This document shows positions 38,222-41,656 of a DNA stretch of 41,656 nt, piece after piece. How positions within the stretch are numbered: the stretch's first letter is position 1; every line of letters starts with the position of its first letter. Below the pieces are notes generated by a model. That model did no database searches. It saw only the letters and a program-made list of their open reading frames with translations, and had not been told where the DNA came from. The DNA is from JBAYST01 sp041676005. Its GTDB lineage: Bacteria; Bacillota_I; Bacilli_A; RFN20; CAG-826. Both the position numbers and the translations under genes were made by a program. The stretch lies in NCBI GenBank assembly GCA_041676005.1, contig JBAYST010000001.1:1-41656 (forward strand), in the 5' to 3' direction.

Positions 38222-39742
38222 TCATCGTTTAAGACCCGCCTTAGGTCTTTTTTTAAATCCTCCAGTGATCGAAATAAAGATCAAATTGATCACGAGGAAA
38301 TAAGCGATCATAATCGCAATCGAAACCCATAAAGAAGTTGAGGCCAATCCGAGTTCGTGATTCGTATAAACATAACCAGTGAGAAGCAAAACTGGGAACC
38401 CTAAACCGATGGCAACCGTGCTTCCATAAACCAAAGTGTCTGCAGCAGGTGTTTTAAAATGAGGATCGATTTCCCTTAGTAAGGCAATCCCATCAGAAGC
38501 AGTGCCGGTTAAGTTACCATAGAAAATTACAAAGCCTTCTTGAGGATACTTCTTAAAAGCCCGGTTAGTGGTGAACTTGACATAGATAAATGTGATTATC
38601 ATTCCGACTAGACCTAAGGCGATAAGTGAAACAATGATCGTCCAATCGGCGAAGAAGTTTCTGATGTCGATTGCCATAATCGAAGAGATAATCATCACGT
38701 CAAAGACAAAACCCGCGATTCTCTCTAAAAGAAAGTTATTGACATACTCGCGTTTGATGACGTTTTTCTTTTTTAAAGAAGCAATAATCTTTTTGATGAC
38801 CATTGCAAAGATCGTCGCAAAGATGAAATTAAAACCATAGAGGAGGGGAACGATTGTCTTAGATAAGAAGTTGTCTTCTCCTAAAAGTGCTGAAAGTTTA
38901 TCAATTCCAAAAATCACTCCAAAAGTGATCAAATATGTAAGGGCGATCAATGCGACTTGAAGTGTTAGTTTATCAATCGAATCTGAAAGAGGAACTTCGC
39001 CTTTTTTCTCAACGCGTTCTTCACCATCGAGTAAAATCGCATCGTCTTCTCGACGTTTGACTAGTCCTTTTTTAGCCGCGTAATTTAAATAAATTACTCC
39101 ACCGATCGCCGCAGAGGCAAAGCCCATCGTCGAAATCGTCAGACCAAAATTGGTCCCACCTAGGAATCCACCCTGTCCTTCAAAAATAGAACCGATATTC
39201 ATCGCTTGTCCAGGGCCTTGTCCAAAGCCCATCGGAAGGAGCAAACCTGCAAAAGGAGAAACGGTCGAACCAGGGAAAAGACTGAATAAAACCGTGATTA
39301 TAATTCCGACGATTCCTTGAATTAAATATGCACCGATGATGATGAGTCCAGCTCGAAAACTATCTCGTCCCATCTCTTTTGATTTCACCCGCTTAGCATC
39401 GATTGTCTTTAATCCTAACGCGATAAAGCCAATCGCTAAAGCGTGATAGGTCAGGGTTTGTAAGACAGAAGTAAATCCATTAGTCAATAAAGTCTCACTC
39501 GTAAGAGCGAGCTCTGAATATTGAAAGATAATCTTCAAGATCAATCCAATTGCTCCACCGATAAAAGAAACCGGAAGAAGTGACTTTCTGAGAAATGGAA
39601 TAGATCTTCTTAAAACGTTAGATAAAAGAAGCAGTGAAAGGACGATTAAACAGGCGACGACAATCGCCCAAGTGACATTCCAATCACCCGGGACAAAGCG
39701 CAGTGGTTCAGAATCCAAGATTACGGTGTGTGAGATAAACAT
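38222..39742 (-). CDS. gltS: Sodium/glutamate symporter, GltS family
   Basis: A 506-residue transporter with about 12 TM segments, longer than the E. coli GltS (about 400). Two inverted halves each carry the family pore motif: 'MGFGQGPGQAMNIGSIFEG' and 'GNLTGTASDGIALLREIDPHF' with 'TPAADTLVYGS'. It imports glutamate or a related dicarboxylate amino acid with Na+. The start ATG 39742 (AAGGAG upstream) lies 35 bases inside the preceding acyltransferase gene, suggesting coupled translation. A longer central cytoplasmic loop ('KKGLVKRREDDAILLDGEERVEKK') accounts for part of the extra length. Substrate is inferred from family only. Confidence 0.88.
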   Translation of the reverse strand: MFISHTVILDSEPLRFVPGDWNVTWAIVVACLIVLSLLLLSNVLRRSIPFLRKSLLPVSFIGGAIGLILKIIFQYSELALTSETLLTNGFTSVLQTLTYHALAIGFIALGLKTIDAKRVKSKEMGRDSFRAGLIIIGAYLIQGIVGIIITVLFSLFPGSTVSPFAGLLLPMGFGQGPGQAMNIGSIFEGQGGFLGGTNFGLTISTMGFASAAIGGVIYLNYAAKKGLVKRREDDAILLDGEERVEKKGEVPLSDSIDKLTLQVALIALTYLITFGVIFGIDKLSALLGEDNFLSKTIVPLLYGFNFIFATIFAMVIKKIIASLKKKNVIKREYVNNFLLERIAGFVFDVMIISSIMAIDIRNFFADWTIIVSLIALGLVGMIITFIYVKFTTNRAFKKYPQEGFVIFYGNLTGTASDGIALLREIDPHFKTPAADTLVYGSTVAIGLGFPVLLLTGYVYTNHELGLASTSLWVSIAIMIAYFLVINLIFISITGGFKKRPKAGLKR

Positions 39743-40934
39743 AGTTATTCACTCCTTTCTTTTTCAGTTCTTCAAAAATCCGCAAAGTTATGAAGTATTG
39801 ATAAATCGAAGCGTTTGATTTCAATCTGATGATAATCGTGGGTAGTGAGTAACAATAGAAAACTAACTTCCTTTTTTGTTGACACCCATAACCTCTTAAA
39901 TCTTCAAAAGGAATTTTAAAGTCGAATTTCTTTCCAATAATAGTGATTCCTTCACTATTTAGTGAAAAGACACATCCATAATAAATCTTTCGTCTTTTTA
40001 AACCCCAACTGATTTTCACTTCGACATCTTCATAAAACGTTTCGTCTAAATGATTTAAGACATATTTTTCATATTCGTCGATCATCGGTCGAGCGAGTTC
40101 ATGGAGTTTATATTTTTGTTCAGCGATTTGAACATACCCATATTCATCATACATACCTTCAAAATCACAATTATTGCAAAAGATTTTATTATCTTCGGTC
40201 GCTAAGACGTGATGATGGTGGCATTTAGGGCAGAAAAAGATTAATCTCTCTAATCCCACTGCAAGCATTTTTCCTTTATAAGGACCAAGATTATTTTCAT
40301 AAGGATCCACCGTTAGATTTTCTTTGATCAATTGTTCTAATTCATCTAGAGGAATCACTTCGATTTGCTGAGGGGATAACTTCAATCTAATCTTTCCTCT
40401 TGTCAGGCCTTTTTTGCGGTATTGTGACCAACGGGGGTTATTAAAATAACCACCTTTTAAGTTATAGATCACGAGTTCGATTCCTAATAGCTTAGCGAGT
40501 TTACCAGGATTATGAAGATTAAAAGATAATTGACTATCATAACTTGAATTACCTTCCGGGAATAAAGCGATTGAACCACCCTCTTTGATCACATCTTTCA
40601 TCCTGCGGATCACATTGATATCTAATGTTCCTTTTTTTATCGGAAGTGGATTCATGAACATCTTTAATAAGAATCCATATTTTGGATTCGTGACGATTTG
40701 TTCATTTGCAACGATATATAAAGGTGCTTTATAAACATAGTAAACTAGAAAAGGATCCAACTCACTTTCATGATTGCAAAGGACTAATTGAGGTGTCTTT
40801 TTATTCTTATGAATAACTTCGCCTTTAAATCGGTATTTAAGTCTAATGATATTAGCGACCACGAGACGATTAAACCAGGCAAAGAAATAATGTCGATAAC
40901 GAACCTCTTTACGACGGCGAAGTTTCTTTTCCAT
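39708..40934 (-). CDS. PlsC-type acyltransferase fused to zinc ribbon and C-terminal domain
   Basis: A 408-residue protein. Residues about 1-225 are a lysophospholipid acyltransferase: NHESELDP (catalytic NHx4D), 'NPLPIKKGTLDINVIRR', and LFPEGNSS. Then a zinc ribbon ('FFCPKCHHHH...FCNNCDFEG', two CxxC pairs, about 234-260) and a C-terminal about 140 residues with beta-rich PH/GRAM-like character ('KIYYGCVFSLNSEGITIIG'). The role is probably acyl transfer to a glycerolipid; the zinc ribbon and the C-terminal part suggest regulation or protein contact. A minus-strand TATAAT lies 11 bases before the ATG, and no Shine-Dalgarno is present. It leads a two-gene unit with gltS. Confidence 0.82.
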   Translation of the reverse strand: MEKKLRRRKEVRYRHYFFAWFNRLVVANIIRLKYRFKGEVIHKNKKTPQLVLCNHESELDPFLVYYVYKAPLYIVANEQIVTNPKYGFLLKMFMNPLPIKKGTLDINVIRRMKDVIKEGGSIALFPEGNSSYDSQLSFNLHNPGKLAKLLGIELVIYNLKGGYFNNPRWSQYRKKGLTRGKIRLKLSPQQIEVIPLDELEQLIKENLTVDPYENNLGPYKGKMLAVGLERLIFFCPKCHHHHVLATEDNKIFCNNCDFEGMYDEYGYVQIAEQKYKLHELARPMIDEYEKYVLNHLDETFYEDVEVKISWGLKRRKIYYGCVFSLNSEGITIIGKKFDFKIPFEDLRGYGCQQKRKLVFYCYSLPTIIIRLKSNASIYQYFITLRIFEELKKKGVNNYVYLTHRNLGF

Positions 40935-40945
40935 ATCTAGTCATC

Positions 40946-40951
40946 ATTATA
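40946..40951 (-). promoter_or_regulatory. -10 box for the acyltransferase-gltS unit
   Basis: Minus-strand TATAAT, 11 bases before the ATG at 40934, predicting a leader of about five bases. No Shine-Dalgarno; a TTTTTG 17 bases upstream is a weak -35. Confidence 0.55.
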
Positions 40952-41340
40952 TGTTTCATTTGTAAATACAAAAAGAAAAAAAGCAAAATTGCAATCCAAA
41001 ATCTGATTAGTGTTTTGAGGTAGTGAACCGTTTTAAGCGTTTTAGTTCTTGGAACAAAGTTGTTTTTAAAACCATTTTTTATGAAAACAGTTTGCGTGTA
41101 CTTGTACATATGTGGTTTAATGAGATTGTGATAACAGAAAACGAAAAATGAAAAAATAGTTTTTATCTTTCTTAAAGTGCGTTCGTCTTATTAAAAAGCA
41201 CAATCGTTATTCTGCCATGAAATTCGACTCTGATTATGATGAGTGAGTCATTGATGCATGATGACTTATCATTCATGAGGGTTAGAAAATCGCGATCACT
41301 CGATAATTTCTTTATTCTTATGAAAGGAGAAAAACCATTA
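40952..41340. other. Intergenic region between divergent genes
   Basis: About 390 bases with no convincing gene. It holds a TGTAC-tt-GTACA inverted repeat (41097-41108) and a larger imperfect dyad around 41241-41278 (GAGTCAT ... ATGATGACTTA), both possibly regulatory. An 8-bp palindrome ATCGCGAT lies near 41290. No secure promoter for the secreted protein could be chosen by eye; AAGGAG (41324-41329) is its Shine-Dalgarno. Confidence 0.4.
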
Positions 41341-41656
41341 TGAAATTATTTAAAAAGATTGCTTTCGTTTCCGCCGGTGTGATGATGGCAATCGGACTCG
41401 GATCTGGACTTGTAGCTAACAAGACTCCAGAAAGAGCAAGTGCTGCTCCCCAACTTTTAAATTCCTTTAATTTTTTAGACGGGGGTGATAGCAGCAATTC
41501 TGCGTACGCTAGTACTGACATCGAGACTAATGTTAGTTATGCGGCAGATAATCCTGGAGGTACTTCCGGAACAACTGCTTGGAAAGCTGACTATGCTAAC
41601 CTGAGCTTGACCTACCAAACAAGATTAGGTGGTAAGTTGGTTTCTACAGTTCAAAC
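41341..41656 (+). CDS. Secreted protein with signal peptide (cut by window edge)
   Basis: The frame from ATG 41341 runs off the window after 105 codons. The N-terminus MKLFKKIAFVSAGVMMAIGL is a classic signal peptide (basic n-region, hydrophobic core), with likely cleavage after 'RASA' at about residue 35 before APQ. The mature part is rich in Ser, Asn, Gly, Ala and Thr ('GGDSSNSAYAS', 'NPGGTSGTT'), typical of a cell-surface or secreted protein. AAGGAG lies upstream at a good distance. No domain can be named from the visible part. Confidence 0.8.

Noticed and set aside
40909..41109. 66-codon minus-strand frame with a hydrophobic stretch
   Set aside because: No Shine-Dalgarno, overlaps the acyltransferase start and contains that gene's -10 box; the hydrophobic stretch comes from an AT-rich promoter region.
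1..41656. CRISPR array, insertion sequence, prophage or toxin-antitoxin module
   Set aside because: No repeat-spacer pattern, transposase, integrase, phage structural gene or paired toxin/antitoxin frames were found on either strand; the XRE gene has a membrane domain rather than a toxin partner.

Overview
This window reads as chromosome from a low-GC, anaerobic or microaerophilic member of the Bacillota/Mycoplasmatota radiation (Mollicutes-related Bacilli such as Izemoplasmatales, Acholeplasmatales or Erysipelotrichales relatives; the exact lineage cannot be fixed by eye). The reasons are AT-rich coding sequence, A-rich Shine-Dalgarno sites, the gene orders ntdP-tsaE-tsaB-rimI-tsaD and pcrA-ligA-gatC-gatA-gatB, the GatA serine-loop variant SDTGDS, a desulfoferrodoxin in place of aerobic superoxide defence, and many membrane proteins with no outer-membrane genes. 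TGA is an ordinary stop (for example at the end of tsaD), so this is not a UGA=Trp mycoplasma. There are no transposases, integrases, phage genes or CRISPR arrays.

Layout. 1-1360 (minus): two GT4 glycosyltransferases, the first cut by the window edge. 1431-4263 (plus): uracil-DNA glycosylase, a TPP riboswitch controlling a long ThiT-like thiamine transporter, and a two-TM protein of unknown function. 4383-9003 (plus): nucleotide phosphatase ntdP, the t6A genes tsaE-tsaB-rimI-tsaD, asnS, and a 38-residue membrane peptide with a GTG start. 9033-11258 (minus): three overlapping genes for unknown membrane proteins. 11332-21255 (plus): thioredoxin-like lipoprotein, pcrA, ligA, gatCAB, galE and an alpha/beta hydrolase. 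21325-22077: tRNA-Arg(CCT), tRNA-Ala(GGC), a structured leader with an attenuator-like hairpin, and a truncated N-terminus of a cation/proton antiporter. 22029-24179 (minus): a large polytopic PTPS-related/GT-C-like protein. 24458-28197 (plus): a heterodimeric ABC exporter with one degenerate ATP site. 28243-31925 (minus): CoA-disulfide reductase with rhodanese domain, then an acyltransferase/GT4 pair. 32079 (plus): XRE regulator with membrane domain. 32791-34464 (minus): a GT4/acetyltransferase pair of more AT-rich character. 34630-35910: SHOCT membrane protein divergent from desulfoferrodoxin. 35999-38164 (plus): Wzy/O-antigen-ligase-like protein. 38222-40934 (minus): PlsC-zinc-ribbon protein and a GltS symporter. 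41341-end (plus): start of a secreted protein.

The left half is mostly housekeeping (t6A tRNA modification, DNA repair and ligation, transamidation of misacylated tRNA). AsnRS beside GatCAB suggests that GatCAB mainly makes Gln-tRNA(Gln). The right half is mostly envelope: glycosyltransferases, acyltransferases, a polymerase-like protein and an exporter, consistent with glycolipid and surface-glycan synthesis.

The signals most worth a second look are: -10-like boxes exactly 6 nt before the ATG of three SD-less genes (leaderless mRNAs); a TPP-riboswitch hairpin that holds the SD and is followed by a T-tract; the 38-aa peptide after asnS; a 20-bp palindrome across the pcrA start; the antiporter fragment with its orphan structured leader; and the unknown three-gene membrane operon. 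I did not find a defence or mobile system, and nothing here proves a new one.
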